Notes: generated by a model from the letters alone, not told the origin. A stretch of 38,006 nucleotides of DNA from Nemertoderma westbladi (GCA_032718475.1 JAUCBJ010003910.1:1-38006); one strand, 5' to 3'; numbered from the stretch's first letter, positions 1 to 10,124 are shown. Numbers and translations are program-made.

Positions 1-600
1 AGCAAAGTCACATCCTTCGAAATTGCTACTAATATGCTGCTAATTTGATCGAAATAAATTTTCTTCGAAATTATCAGCATTTTCGCCGTCTAAATTGTCT
101 GATAATTCAGTCTACAATTCGTAGTATAAATTATCCTTCTAAACGAAGGATAAATTCGAAGACTATTCGAAGATTCTGAAGATTTAGCTAGTTTTTAGCC
201 GGCAAATAGAAGGATAAATATGCCTACTATTCGCCGGATAAATTATCCTTCTAAACGAAGGATAAATTTGTAGACTTTTCGAAGGGTGGATGAATTGATA
301 ATTTTTATCCTTCGTTTAGAAGGATAATTTATGCTGCTATTCGAAGGATAAATTATCCTTCTAAATGAAGGCTAAATTTGTAGACTTTTCGAAGGGTGGA
401 TGAATTTATAGTTTTTATCCAGCGTTTAGATTAGAATGATAATTTATGCTACTATTCGAAGGATAAATTACCTTATATTCGAAGGATAAATTACCTTCTA
501 AACGAAGGATAAATTTGTAGACTTTTCGAAGGTTGGATAATTTAGCTTAGTTTTGTTTAGTTATGCATAGTTACTGTATGTTATGTTTTATCCGGCAAAT
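1..600. repeat. Subterminal tandem repeats of the outer element
   Basis: Degenerate units contain TTCGAAGGATAAATTATCC, ACGAAGGATAAATTTG and TAGACTTTTCGAAGG. The TAGACTTTTCGAAGG block recurs at 271, 381 and 518, so the spacing is 110-137 bp. The units are rich in short palindromes (TTCGAA; GGATAAATTATCC). Similar sequence reappears near 2735-2765, 3181-3406 and 10270-10436, which ties these tracts into one element. No coding potential was seen. Confidence 0.7.
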
Positions 601-1409
601 TCTGAGAGTAAAATAATAATTATATACTGTAGTTATGCCTACTAATAATCCGAATATTTTTTTATCTGGGGACCATATTTAGCAGTAAATTTAGTACAAA
701 GTTATCAGTTCTTTAGAATTGTCGATTATATAATAATATATAATCTGAAGCAAAGAAAATTGATCTATATTATGTCCAGTGCCATTCATATTGTTTTATG
801 AAATAAATCCATTAATTACTGTGCTGTAATGCTGTGTCTGTCCTTAAAGATGCGGAAATCCATGTATCCAGAGTCTGCAGGTCTGAGTGTATGGCAGAGC
901 TAGAGGTAAAGGCGATGTCCATAATGCCCTACAGTATGTTACTGTCAGAATGTCAGACACCTGTAAAAACGAGACTACAGTATCTGACTACAGTATGTCT
1001 TTTATGCAGTCAGGGAAATCCTGGGGCACATATTTTTTCAGTATTAATACGTGTGCTATATCCGAAACTGAAAGTTTTAAAAAATATACCTTTTATACTA
1101 CAGTATAACGATACAGAAACTATTTAGTCTACTGCTCTATACTGTATAAAATTTATTCTTAATTAATAATTATTTTTTAATCTTTTTTTTAATATACAAG
1201 TTTTAATACAGTATTTAACATTTTAATATTCAGATATTTTCTTGCTATCATGCACCCCGGTCAGCCTGTACAATCAGCACGTCGCACATCAGCACATGTA
1301 CACATGTAATTAACAGTACAACATATCGCAGCGCAGTTGGAAGTTCCGTACCTGCTGACCCGTACCGTATTTTTTCGTTGGAATACATAATACTGCAGCA
1401 CACTTTCAG
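601..1409. other. AT-rich stretch, no gene recognised
   Basis: Two overlapping open frames near 834-1127 have no recognisable motif and skewed low-complexity composition. They look like chance openings in repeats such as CTACAGTAT. No repeat structure strong enough to name was seen. Confidence 0.5.
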
Positions 1410-1485
1410 ATCTCAGACTGAACACTGAACCCACGACCTCCAAGAGATGTGAATTCAATGCAACCACTACACCAAGGTCTCTTTG
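1410..1485 (-). repeat. tRNA-like remnant, possible SINE head
   Basis: Read on the minus strand from about 1485, the sequence has a box-A-like GGTGTAGTGGTTGC, then GGAGGTCGTGGGTTCAGTGT where a box B and T-arm would lie. The box B is degenerate (GGGTTCAGT instead of GGTTCGAAT) and the acceptor stem does not close. The same GGGTTCAGTGTT string occurs in the tRNA-like remnant near 17250-17320. A decayed tRNA-derived SINE is the likeliest reading; a functional tRNA is unlikely. Confidence 0.35.
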
Positions 1486-1664
1486 ATTAAGAAAATGAAT
1501 TAAATAATTATTGAATGCTTTTAAATTTAATGGTGTAATTTAGTGTCGTAATTCAAAAACATGACACCCCCTCCCCTTCCTCAACTTTTATACAAATTTT
1601 AATGAATAGCATGATATGAAACAGAGTTACAGTAGTTTCACCTCCCTCATCCGTAGTAACTGAG

Positions 1665-1945
1665 ACAGAATTTGTATTTTTGCTTTTTATTCTTTAGCAA
1701 CAAGCGTTTGAAAAAAGTGTCACCGGCGGCGATATCATCACCAGTCCCATCTCAGTTATTCAACCTTTTATTAATTTGTTGGTTCTGATGGAAAGCTGAC
1801 CATGCAACGATTCCAAATATGTAAAAAATTTAAATTTAGGAAATAGAGTTGCTGAGATATGGGCTTTCGAAAGTTGAATGTTTTTTTCACGGCGCAAGGC
1901 TATTTTTATATTTAATAAATAAACCATGTTCTAGAACATGATGTA
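1665..1945. repeat. Dispersed repeat related to the 17.4-17.9 kb foldback
   Basis: ACAAGCGTTTGAAAAAAGTG, GGAAAGCTG, GATTCCAAATATGTA, GAGATATG and AAGGCTATTTTTAT occur here in the same order as in the reverse complement of about 17625-17880. The two are copies of one repeat family, this copy being single-armed. It ends at a small palindrome, ATGTTCTAGAACAT (1927-1940). Confidence 0.6.
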
Positions 1946-1956
1946 AAAACGTAACT

Positions 1957-2501
1957 AGGGGGTGTTCGATAAAGTATGTCACGCACTGGGGGGGGGGGGG
2001 GGGGTCGAGCTTGCGTGACATTTTGTGACAGGGGGGGGGGGGGGGGGGGGTGTCGACTTTTGTGACGGTTACGGCGATGTTCTAGGCTTTAATGTTAGCT
2101 TGACTTTGACTTAAAACATATGTGTAGATGAGTGGGTAACTTTAAGGACAACAATACACTCAATAATATTGAGTATAATCGATAAATTGAGGAGGACATA
2201 GAAACCTATAGATGGCCACTTGACTTGCCAGTGGGGAAGGGAAATGTAGATATAGTGCTTGAATTTATATTGTATTTTGTTATAACAAACATTGTGTATT
2301 ATTGATATAAAATATTTCTTGTTAGGGAGACGGGGGAAGGGGTATTGTTTGGGGGTATTACAAATTTACCAATGAGACAGAGGGGCGAGAGGTGGGACTC
2401 GAGCTTGCGTGACATTTTGAAACAGAGCGGGGTGGGGGGGGGGGGGGGTGGTCAAAAATCGGGAAAATTTGCGTGACATACTTTATGAACGCCCGCCCTA
2501 G
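1957..2501. mobile_element. 545-bp inverted-repeat element with 9-bp target duplication
   Basis: AACGTAACT flanks it directly on both sides (1948-1956 and 2502-2510). Both termini share ATAAAGTATGTCACGCA within about 30 bp of the ends (left starts AGGGGGTGTTCG; the right end in reverse complement contains AGGGCGGGCGTTCATAAAG). Inside are G-runs at 1988-2004, 2031-2050 and 2434-2448 separated by GAGCTTGCGTGACATTTTG motifs. There is no open frame, so it is non-autonomous. An 8-9-bp duplication is compatible with hAT or P-like mechanisms; the exact boundary is ambiguous by one base. A second partial copy lies at 28697-28802. Confidence 0.8.
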
Positions 2502-2510
2502 AACGTAACT

Positions 2511-3180
2511 GAGGGTTCAGATTCACTTTCCAGAAGAAAGACTTATTACTACTGTGAACAATTCGTATCTGGGCGTACTGTAACTGGGAACTGAAATTTG
2601 AAACCGTAATTTCAGATTTGTAAATCTGATGAGCATTCGCAGCATATGGTCATTTCCTTACCAGCCGAGCCGCTTGGTCCATTACTATGTAAAATATTAT
2701 CAATTCTTTATATATGGCTGATAATTGATATTGATGTCTTCGAAAACGAAGATAAATTATCAGGCAAATAATGCATATTTGCGTTATCAGAGAAGCATAA
2801 TTATTAATTAAATGCATCTAAATTTAATTAATTTTCATAGATCCATCAACACGAATAATCTAATATGGCTGACAATATGGGAAATTATTTAAATTTCAAC
2901 TAATAAATTCAAATTTTTCGATTATCACCTAAAGTTTCCATAGATACCCTCAAATATATATTGATTATATATTTCTCTATATACTCAGCCGCTTCCATTA
3001 ATAAGTATATAACGTATTGTAGGATAGGGAAGTAGGGTGTAGGGTAGGATGCGGTAGGCTACTACTGTAGGTATAGGCTAATACCCCCTCCCTCTTCACC
3101 AAAGCATCAAAGCATCCACAGGCAGGTCCAGTGATTGTTTCAGTTACATTTTTTTTCTTCAAAAAATAGTATTTTTTATG
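2511..3180. other. Non-coding, outer-element interior
   Basis: AT-rich sequence without an open frame of note. It includes a TTCGAA-type fragment near 2735-2765, like the subterminal repeats, and a pyrimidine-rich stretch near 3080-3160. No gene was seen. Confidence 0.5.
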
Positions 3181-3406
3181 CTTCGAAAATGCTTCTAATA
3201 ATGTATGAAATTATCCTTCGAAAATGCTTCGTAAACTTCTAATTGAAGGCTAATAGTCTACTAAACGAAGCATTTTTATCTTCGAAATCATCCTTCGAAA
3301 AATGCTAAATAAACTTCTAATCGCAGGCGAATAGTCTACTAAACGAAGCATTTTTGTCTTCGAATTATCCTTCGAATATGCTTCGTAAACTACTAATCGA
3401 AGGCTA
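3181..3406. repeat. About 78-bp tandem repeats interrupted by the inner element
   Basis: Units share CTTCTAAT(T/C)G, AGGC(T/G)AATAGTCTACTA and AACGAAGCATTTTT, with TTCGAA palindromes. Two full units run from about 3236 to 3390. The third unit breaks off at GAAGGCTA (3406) and resumes after the inner element at 10270 as TAATAGTCTACTAAACGA. This split unit reveals the original target sequence. Confidence 0.8.
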
Positions 3407-3830
3407 CCCAGTGAAAAGTGCGCAAGCGTATCGCAAGCGTGCAACGCAGGCGTATCTCATGTGATTCGCAAGAGTTATGGCCCGACCCTTACGCAAGCGA
3501 CCCACTTGAGTTATGTCCCATAAATATCGCAACAGCTTGCGTTCAGTCGCATAGAACCCACTTGCGATTCACTTGTGATTTGCTTGCGACTTTCATGTGT
3601 TTCCATGCGTTCAGTCGCATATATATCGCAACTGCTTGCGTTCATTCGCATAAATATCACAACAGCTTGCGTTCCGTCGAATAGAACCCACTTGCGATTC
3701 ACTTGTGATTTGCTTGCGACTTACATGTGTTTCCATGCGTTCATTCGCATAAATATCGCAACAGCCTGCGTTCTGACGCATAGAACTCGCATGCGATTCA
3801 CTTGTGACTTCTTTGCGTTGTGATATATAT
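3407..3830. repeat. Left subterminal repeats of the inner element (about 99 bp)
   Basis: Two and a half units begin with TAAATATCGCAACAGCTTGC at about 3521, 3651 and 3750. The first is lengthened by a roughly 31-bp internal duplication. Units are built from GCAAG/CTTGC and GATTCGC/GCGATTC words. These words recur at the right end (about 10125-10269), as expected of transposase-binding subterminal repeats. Confidence 0.75.
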
Positions 3831-4278
3831 ATATTTATTATAATATATAATATATTTATAATATATTGCCAAATATATAAATAGAATTAATTTAGTGCCA
3901 ATTATATTTATGCCTTGTCCGGATTTAATTATTATAAAATAGAACAAACACAAACACAATCACTTTACTGAGTGTGTAATAATTTAAACTATCATTACCA
4001 ACCAATCCCCAGTATAAAATGTGGCTCGCGTAACAAAGCATTCTTTAATAAACAATTATTTATTATAAACCATTTCAGAAGATTGTATAACCATATAAAA
4101 TATAATAACACTAGAATTTGCATGCACAGTTGTTGTTACTCAATTACGACACAGTTACTATAAAACAAATATAATACTTTATGGTTTGCATATTCAAGGG
4201 GTGCCCCAAAAATTGTAGCAATCGATTGATGCGAACGTTTCGGATTTAATTTCACTAAAAATTCACATAAATATTGTA
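3831..4278. other. AT-rich, no gene recognised
   Basis: It begins with an (AT)n-like tract (3822-3880). The rest is AT-rich with one short open frame that has no recognisable content. Confidence 0.5.
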
Positions 4279-4382
4279 GTCACGGTTCTTTTCCGTAATA
4301 AATTCGCCAAGGAGTTATTCATTTAAAATTATTATTAAACGAATAACTTCTTGGTCAATAAATTAAAGAAAAGAACCGTGAA
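4279..4382. repeat. Imperfect hairpin with about 46-bp arms
   Basis: GTCACGGTTCTTTTCC at the left pairs with AAAAGAACCGTGAA at the right. GAGTTATTCATTT pairs with AAACGAATAACTTC. The loop is about 12 bp. It resembles a small foldback element; no clear target duplication was found. Confidence 0.6.
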
Positions 4383-4438
4383 TATATTTAACTACGTTTA
4401 ATATTATGATATTAACTATGTGATGGCAGTATCGTAAT

Positions 4439-4725
4439 TAGGGATGTACTGGAATTCCGTTCCGGCCGGAATTCCGGCCATTTTGGACCGATTCCGGGAC
4501 CGGAATGCCGGAATTTTCGACATTTTTTGTGATTAAAATATTCCTTTACTTTCTATAAAACATCTTACTGATCTTATTATTTTTGGAACAAAACTTTACT
4601 TTTAAATTAAACGTTTAACTAATAATAATTAACCACAACTTTGGGACCCAGGCTTTATTTTATAAAAATTCCGGTTCCGGCCGGAATATTCCGGCATTTG
4701 TAATCACGATTCCGGTACATCCCTA
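4439..4725. mobile_element. hAT-type MITE, 287 bp
   Basis: The termini are TAGGGATGTAC and, in reverse complement, TAGGGATGTACCGGAAT. The perfect 8-bp duplication ATCGTAAT occupies 4431-4438 and 4726-4733. The ends are filled with CCGGAATTCCGG-like palindromes and the centre is AT-rich with no open frame. The 8-bp duplication and YARGG-type terminus place it in the hAT superfamily. It lies inside the inner element, so it inserted later. Confidence 0.9.
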
Positions 4726-4733
4726 ATCGTAAT

Positions 4734-5459
4734 GAAAATTTTTACAAGTTTCATGAATTAGTCAATTAGTGTGAATTCTTCAAACACTGTTGCGTATTAT
4801 ATTAATAATCAATCCGACATTAATAAACAGTTGGAAGGATGCAACCCTCGTCATGTTTAGTATAAGCTATAATCAGTTAATGCGGACATGCGTCTTCTTC
4901 TTGTATCTACAGACTTTAACGGTTCAGACTTTGTAACAGACTAACTAAAACGAAATACAGAGACAGTTGACTAATAATAAAAATATGCACTCAGATTATA
5001 TAAAATCGAATATAATAAAATGCTAACATATTATTAACGTATAATCCGATAATAAATTTCGTAAAAAATCCAATAATATTTTTTTTTAATAAATTTGAAT
5101 ATGAATGAAATAATTTTAAATAATTTTAAATAAATTTAATAAATTCAACAATTATTCTGGAAATCTAAAATTAATACGTTATAATCGTCAAAAATTAAGG
5201 TTTACAGATTTTACAGAAAAGGGGAGGGGGGGGGGGGGGGGGGTGTTGCTGTTTTGCACAGGAGGCGGTTATCGTCATATTTTAAGTAAATTCTAAAAAT
5301 AATTATTTCATCCAAAGGGGTGTTTTTGTAACGCTTGTCACAGTTCAACAGAGTATTATATTATGTATAATTTCAGCTACAAATTGTATAAATCCATTTA
5401 TAACTTCAGTGTCGCAGTCTGTATTTGGGTGGCTGGAACTCATTAGCGGCCCATACGTG
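4734..5459. other. AT-rich interval with an 18-G run
   Basis: No gene was seen. A G-run occupies 5226-5243 after GAAAAGGGGA. The rest is low-GC sequence with short A/T runs. Confidence 0.5.
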
Positions 5460-5584
5460 TCATGCTTCGTGGAGAAGATTGGTCATATCCATTAGCCCAG
5501 GGTCGTCCCGCGATCCAGGGTCGTCGATAATCGTCCCCGCGATGGTGACTACATCAACTACGGGTTCTACCATTGAATCCGTGA
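5460..5584 (-). CDS. Candidate terminal exon of an unrecognised minus-strand gene
   Basis: On the minus strand a pyrimidine-rich acceptor (TTTATTTTTTTTACAG) is followed by an open segment of 2 + 123 nt ending in TGA at 5462-5460. It encodes about 40 residues, acidic and well mixed, with VVDVVTIAGTIIDDPG followed by a short DDPG repeat and DMTNLLHEA at the C-terminus. It is locally GC-richer than its surroundings. Its 2-nt start phase fits the 1-nt end phase of the candidate exon at 6672-6543. I do not recognise the protein. It could be a captured host exon or an old transposon-encoded exon. The plus-strand frame over the same bases looks like a shadow. Confidence 0.25.
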
Positions 5585-5839
5585 CTGTAAAAAAAATAAA
5601 TTTTCAATGAAAATAACAGCGCATGACAAAAATAACATGCAGTGTGATACATGATACACTAATTTGATTTATCGATGTGCAAATACCTCTAAACTAGAGG
5701 AGAGGTATTATATTTTGGAGACGGGGGGGGGGGGGGGGGGTGGCGGGTGGGGTTAACGCAAATCCCATCTCAGCGAATTAATATCTCTGTATTATGTCTC
5801 TATTGTCTCAATGTTAAATTATCGATTTAGAGAAAGGAG

Positions 5840-5965
5840 TAGGGATGTCCCGGAATTCCGTTCCGGCCGGAATTCCGGCGGTTTTTGCCAGATTCCGGAT
5901 CCGGAAGGAATTGCCGGAATGGGGCCAATTCCGGCCGGAATTTTACCGGAATTACCAGTTTGCTA
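5840..5965. mobile_element. Truncated sibling of the hAT MITE
   Basis: It starts TAGGGATGTCCCGGAATTCC and shares the CCGGAATTCCGG palindrome field with the element at 4439-4725. Similarity fades by about 5965. No right inverted terminus or 8-bp duplication was found, so the right part is lost or strongly diverged. Confidence 0.65.
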
Positions 5966-6542
5966 ACTAGTTTAATAGTTACAATTAGTTTGTGAAATCA
6001 TTACCACACATAATATTCTAAAAACAATAATATTATAATAGGTATATATTAATAATTGTCCAACAACATATCGTATTACCCCTAAAGCTGTAGCTTATTT
6101 ACAAAGGGGTCCTTTATGTTACTATGTTACTTAATTAGGTCCTGCGTCATTAGCCTTAGGTGTTGCCTACAGTAGTTTTATTTATACAGAAAATATATTT
6201 ATTCCCAGCAAAGATTAAATTGTAACATGTATTATTGACTTTTGTTTATTGATCTGGTCATAATTGCATGTCACTGTAACCTGCTCCTTTTCATTAACGA
6301 CACCAGGATATTGAACCAAAGCAATTAATAATACATTTTTGGTCAACGTTGGTTTTTAGGTATGAGCCCAAAAAACCTAACTTTTGGCCTAGGTTATGGG
6401 TTTTTGGATAAAAATGATTATTTATTATTATTATTTGAAAATTATGAAAAAAATTATTATTATCTGAAAAAATACAAAGAAGTTGCGGTGTAAAGTAAGA
6501 CAAAAGATATGTATTTTATAATATAAAAATTAATCTTTTTAC
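5966..6542. other. No gene recognised; intron of the minus-strand candidate if real
   Basis: AT-rich sequence with an AAT/TTATTATTATT microsatellite-like tract at about 6415-6465. A run of 18 G (5723-5740) lies just upstream of the truncated MITE. Confidence 0.4.
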
Positions 6543-6672
6543 CTTTGTTTCCTTGAAACCGCCGGATATCGCAATACGTATGATGCACACTGCGAACGTG
6601 ACGCTCCAGAGCTGCATTAGAGAAACCCTCTCTATTGCGGTTCACTTTCTCAAGTATCTTTATAATACCAAT
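6543..6672 (-). CDS. Candidate internal exon with partial zinc-finger-like motif
   Basis: Read on the minus strand, an open segment of 130 nt follows an AG (TTTCACAAG) and ends at AAAG before GTAAAAAG, a reasonable donor. It encodes 43 residues including GFSNAALERHVRSVHH, which resembles the second half of a C2H2 finger (F-x4-L-x2-H-x4-H). The cysteine pair that should precede it is not present here. The acceptor has a weak pyrimidine tract, so the exon start is uncertain. Phase matches the candidate exon 5584-5460. The source gene is not recognised, and upstream exons were not found. Confidence 0.25.
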
Positions 6673-7021
6673 CTTGTGAAATATAATATTTAAAATTAAA
6701 ACATATTCAGTAGGCCTATTAGGCTACTGGTAGGGGTGCAGTGGGGTGGCTGATCAGATGGTAGACATATAAAACGAAGTACAGAGCTTAAAGAACTTAT
6801 ATTTTTATATTGTTACTTTTTTTGCTTGAATATGCCCTAAAATCGGGAGAAAAAGTAGTAGGCCTACTTTTTTTCCCCACTAGTAGGGAAAAAGTTGTCC
6901 CCGTAATATCTGAATATTGTAACTTTTTGTTGGGCACAGCTTTTGCAAAGTCGGCAACACAGCAACTAAAATTTTGCATTGATTTTACTTTTTCTCCTGG
7001 TAATAAAAGTAAAATAAAACA
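6673..7021. other. No gene recognised
   Basis: Two mutually antisense short open frames near 6797-7049 have low-complexity content (TTTTTC/GAAAAAG). Both are probably chance. TAGGCCTA palindromes occur at about 6711 and 6859. Confidence 0.5.
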
Positions 7022-7290
7022 TTGGCACTTGTGTCAAATAGGGCTGTAGGAGACCCTCCTAGCTCCTATTCTGCTAATCCTGAAATCACCAAAACTAAAG
7101 TCACTTTCACTAGTGTCCGGTTACAGGGTTAGCAAAGGAGCAGGTTACAGAGGTGAGTTGAAAGTAACCAAAAAACAATAAACAAGAGTTATGAATATTG
7201 ATATCACCTGCACTAAATTTCGGCATTAGCTGGTGATTTCAGGATTAGAAGATTAGGAGGGTCACCTATTTGATTTGACACAAGTGCCAA
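7022..7290. mobile_element. Foldback element with 60-70-bp arms
   Basis: The left arm (7022-7090) runs TTGGCACTTGTGTCAAAT ... CCTGAAATCACC. The right arm (7232-7290) runs GGTGATTTCAGGATTAGAA ... ATTTGACACAAGTGCCAA. The arms are imperfect inverted copies with small indels, around a 141-bp loop. No target duplication could be assigned with certainty. Confidence 0.7.
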
Positions 7291-7291
7291 A

Positions 7292-7500
7292 ATATTTTTG
7301 GTGGAATTTCTAAAATTTCATTGAAAGTGTTGATCAAAATTTTTGATCGAAATGTATATGTACAATCATTTCGCAATGTTAAAATTTTGGAATAAAAAGC
7401 AAAATCCATCCCTACACACTATCGACTATTGCAATGCAACTTTAGTGCCTGCAAGGTTTACTCCAGAAATGAGATAAAGCCTCGAGAATAGGTTGGTGAA
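7292..7500. repeat. Dispersed repeat shared with 18.7 kb and 24.2 kb
   Basis: ATATTTTTGGTGGAATTTCT and TTTAGTGCCTGCAAGG are shared with 24187-24330. TATGTACAATCATTTCG plus AATGTTAAAATTTTGGAAT (about 7350-7395) is shared with 18697-18740. The family is unclassified. Confidence 0.6.
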
Positions 7501-7619
7501 AAAGGTTATACTTTTTGCCCAAGTTATAAATGATTCTGGTTCCTCATAAGGTCAATTTATAAGGATTTATGTATGTATAGTAGGCCTATAAACAAACAGT
7601 CACTTAGATTCCTAAAACA

Positions 7620-7800
7620 TTTCAGATGTCTTGATAAGAAAGCAGAGTCTAAAGACTGTTTAAAAGACTAGCGATTAGTGATGAGATGATGATGTTTCTA
7701 CTGTGTTCCAGGTCCAGCATGTTCCATATGTTAATGACCCTGATAAAGAAGAGGTGATGTATGGAAAAAGCAGACCCAGACATGGCAGCATGGGCAGATG
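7620..7800 (-). pseudogene. Non-LTR retrotransposon ORF2 C-terminal remnant
   Basis: On the minus strand the segment encodes HHLFFIRVINIWNMLDLEHS followed by SSLIASLLNSL and then stops. This resembles the FFxxRVxNxWNxLP block near the end of Jockey/CR1-type reverse-transcriptase proteins. In-frame stops follow, no catalytic RT block is present nearby, and the fragment is short. A plus-strand open frame starting near 7703 is its shadow. Confidence 0.4.
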
Positions 7801-8559
7801 GGCGGGGCTTGGCCTTCGCTTCATAATTTTATATATATGGTCAGGTCATGATTGCATTGGATGTCTGGCTGGGATATTATGTTGCACATTGTTGTAATGG
7901 AGGATCAGGTTTAGATCTTTACATATAAGTTTAAAGCACATTATCAAATTGAAGTTTATTTGATGTATTATTGTATACTGCAGTAGGTGGTGGTTCCAAC
8001 TTTAGAGTCTCCAGTTGCCAGTCATAACTAACAAAAGAATCAAGTCCACATATATTGTATAAACCACGTCAACCTGTCAACCTTTGCGGCAACATTTGTC
8101 TGGGCTCCAAACTGATGGTACAGTATTCCAATTGACAGATAGAGCTAGGACAGGCGAATATTACATAAGTCTTCAGGCTATCAGGAGAGGAATGGCTTCA
8201 TTTGATATACAAAGTGTTAAAGAGGACAATAACAACCAGAAAACATATTTTTTTCCGAAGATGTGTGATATGAATGATGAACAGAACAGATGAATGCCAG
8301 AATATCTAAACTTCCAAATTCTGGAATTGATTCAACATCCACAAGATATACAGTTAGGGACAACAGCCATATATGGACATAACAATGTAGCCAAAAATTA
8401 CAATAATTTATAGTTGATGCAGCCAAATAATATAAGTGATTCATATATTTGCAGCCAATTTTGGCTAGATTTACAGAAGAGCTCCAGCCAAATCACTACA
8501 GCAAAATTATTTTAAATATAGATGTGCCAGTAGTTAGTGATAGCGTAGATAGTGGTAGG
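7801..8559. other. No gene recognised
   Basis: AT-rich DNA with short open frames on both strands that lack recognisable motifs. AGCCAAAT/TTGGCT words recur near 8390-8490. Confidence 0.5.
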
Positions 8560-8745
8560 TAGCGCAACGCGCACCTGTCTCACCCGAACGAGCACCTGTC
8601 TCACCCAAACGCGCAACGCGCATCTGGTTTGCGGTCATTCGCGCAGGTACGCGTCCGAGTTTTGCAGCATGAATTCCAACCTGGCCGGTCTGCCGGTACC
8701 GGCCAGGTTGGAATTCATGCATGAGCGCGCAGGTACGCTTTGTTG
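8560..8745. repeat. GC-rich repeat, first copy, with a 23-bp perfect palindrome
   Basis: The segment has tandem CACCTGTCTCACCC and GCGCAACGCGCA words, then GGTTTGCGGTCATTCGCGCA. About 130 bp recur almost unchanged at 9508-9637. At 8667-8689 and 8698-8720 lie perfect 23-bp inverted arms (GCATGAATTCCAACCTGG...) around an 8-bp loop. Open frames here exist on both strands and are treated as composition effects. Confidence 0.7.
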
Positions 8746-9507
8746 TTTTGAAATCACCGCGCACCTGAAATTGGCTCGTCGCGCACCTCATCATATGTTA
8801 TAATCCAAACAAAATCGCGCAGCTCATGTCATGCATATCTCAAAAAATCGCACAGTTCATAAGAACAATTTTACATTCCTATTTTACAAGTTTGAGCGTT
8901 TTAAGCTTATCTTTACGTCCTGTACGTCTGTCTGTCTGTCTGTACGTTGAATCTAGGCTTACATAATAAATGTAATTTTTGCAACATCAAAATTGTTAAT
9001 ATTAAAAAATATTTTTTTAATCCACTACTATGGTGGCCCATCGGGCTCACTGCTTTTATAACAGAAAATATTATTTTAGATTACAAACAAAACATGTACC
9101 GGTAATTTCAAAAAAACGAATATTGACTGATTGAAATAGGTACCAGTCTGCCAATAATACTTTGTATAGCTGTATAGGCCTACCTAACAATTAGGCTTAA
9201 ACATACAGTTGGCTTATAATTAAGTCATACTTACTTATAATACATTGTTACTTTCTGACTTTACCTGTTTACTAACGTAACATCGGCATAGCATAGACCT
9301 AATAACAATACAACAATAGAGTACTGTAGTTAAAATAAATAGACAAATTCAGCTCCGGTTGCCGGTATTACAGTATTATGGTGAAGTGATTTGACTGTTT
9401 GAAGAATTGGAAATGAGAAACTAATGCGAGCGCAGCGAGCGAAATTTTTTTGTGTATTTTCGTGATTTCAATTAATTTGTGGTGCGCATCAGAAGCAGAG
9501 CTGCGCG
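8746..9507. other. AT-rich, no gene recognised
   Basis: Contains a (GTCT)n tract near 8927-8943 and TAGGCCTA/ACCGGTA palindromes, but nothing interpretable as a gene. Confidence 0.5.
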
Positions 9508-9637
9508 CTGAGGCGCAACGCGCACCTGTCTCACACCCGAACGCGCACCTGTCTCACCCAAACGCGCAACGCGCATCTGGTTTGCGGTCATTCGCGCAGG
9601 TACGCGTCCGAGTTTTGCAGCATGAATTCCAACCTGG
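9508..9637. repeat. GC-rich repeat, second copy
   Basis: Nearly identical to about 8560-8682 (GCGCAACGCGCACCTGTCTC, GGTTTGCGGTCATTCGCGCA, ACGCGTCCGAGTTTTGCAGC). It diverges at the CCAACCTGG where the first copy enters its palindrome, so the palindrome is private to the first copy. Confidence 0.7.
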
Positions 9638-10124
9638 GGTACCGGTAGACCTAGACGTAGGACGCAGCACAAGACACGGCCAGTCCCAGTCAGAGTCAGC
9701 CTACTGCAGATCCAGATAGCAGATAGGCTATAGACCAGTAGACAGCTAGTGCTAGCTTGACCATCAAAGCAAACTGCCTGACTGAAGCAGGCCTACCTGC
9801 CTACTGCTGCAGTTGTGAGTGACTCCGTCAGTCCGTAGGCAGTTCACACTTCACTGTCACTACTTGCTACAACTATGATACCGGTACCGGTAGTTACAAA
9901 ACAACAGTACTGCAACTGCAATGTACTGAATGAATACATTCCTGCATTCGGATATTCAGTACGTACCGGTACAGCAGTAAGTCAGCCAGTACAGTTGTAG
10001 GGTTGTAGCGCCAAAAATTCAAATTCAAATATGCCCGCAAAAGGCATAACAGCATAAGGTGACAAATGAGTGATAAATCTCAAGAAATTCATAAGTGTTG
10101 ATTTCACAAATTTCTTTAATAAGT
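9638..10124. other. No gene recognised; ACCGGTA-rich
   Basis: Repeated GGTACCGGTA/ACCGGTACCGGTA palindromes and CAGTA/TACTG words. No open frame of note. Confidence 0.5.

Noticed and set aside
834-1127. 97-codon plus-strand frame
   Set aside because: No motif, overlapping open alternative frame, and repeated CTACAGTAT words; likely chance.
7406-7413. CATCCCTA as the right end of the truncated hAT MITE that starts at 5840
   Set aside because: The flanking CCGGAAT palindromes and an 8-bp duplication are missing; a chance match is likelier.
7703-7897. Plus-strand frame after an acceptor-like TTCCAG
   Set aside because: The minus strand of the same bases resembles an RT C-terminal block, so this is treated as a shadow.
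8534-9719. Open frames in the GC-rich duplicated segments
   Set aside because: Frames are open on both strands through the same repeat and share no known protein motif.
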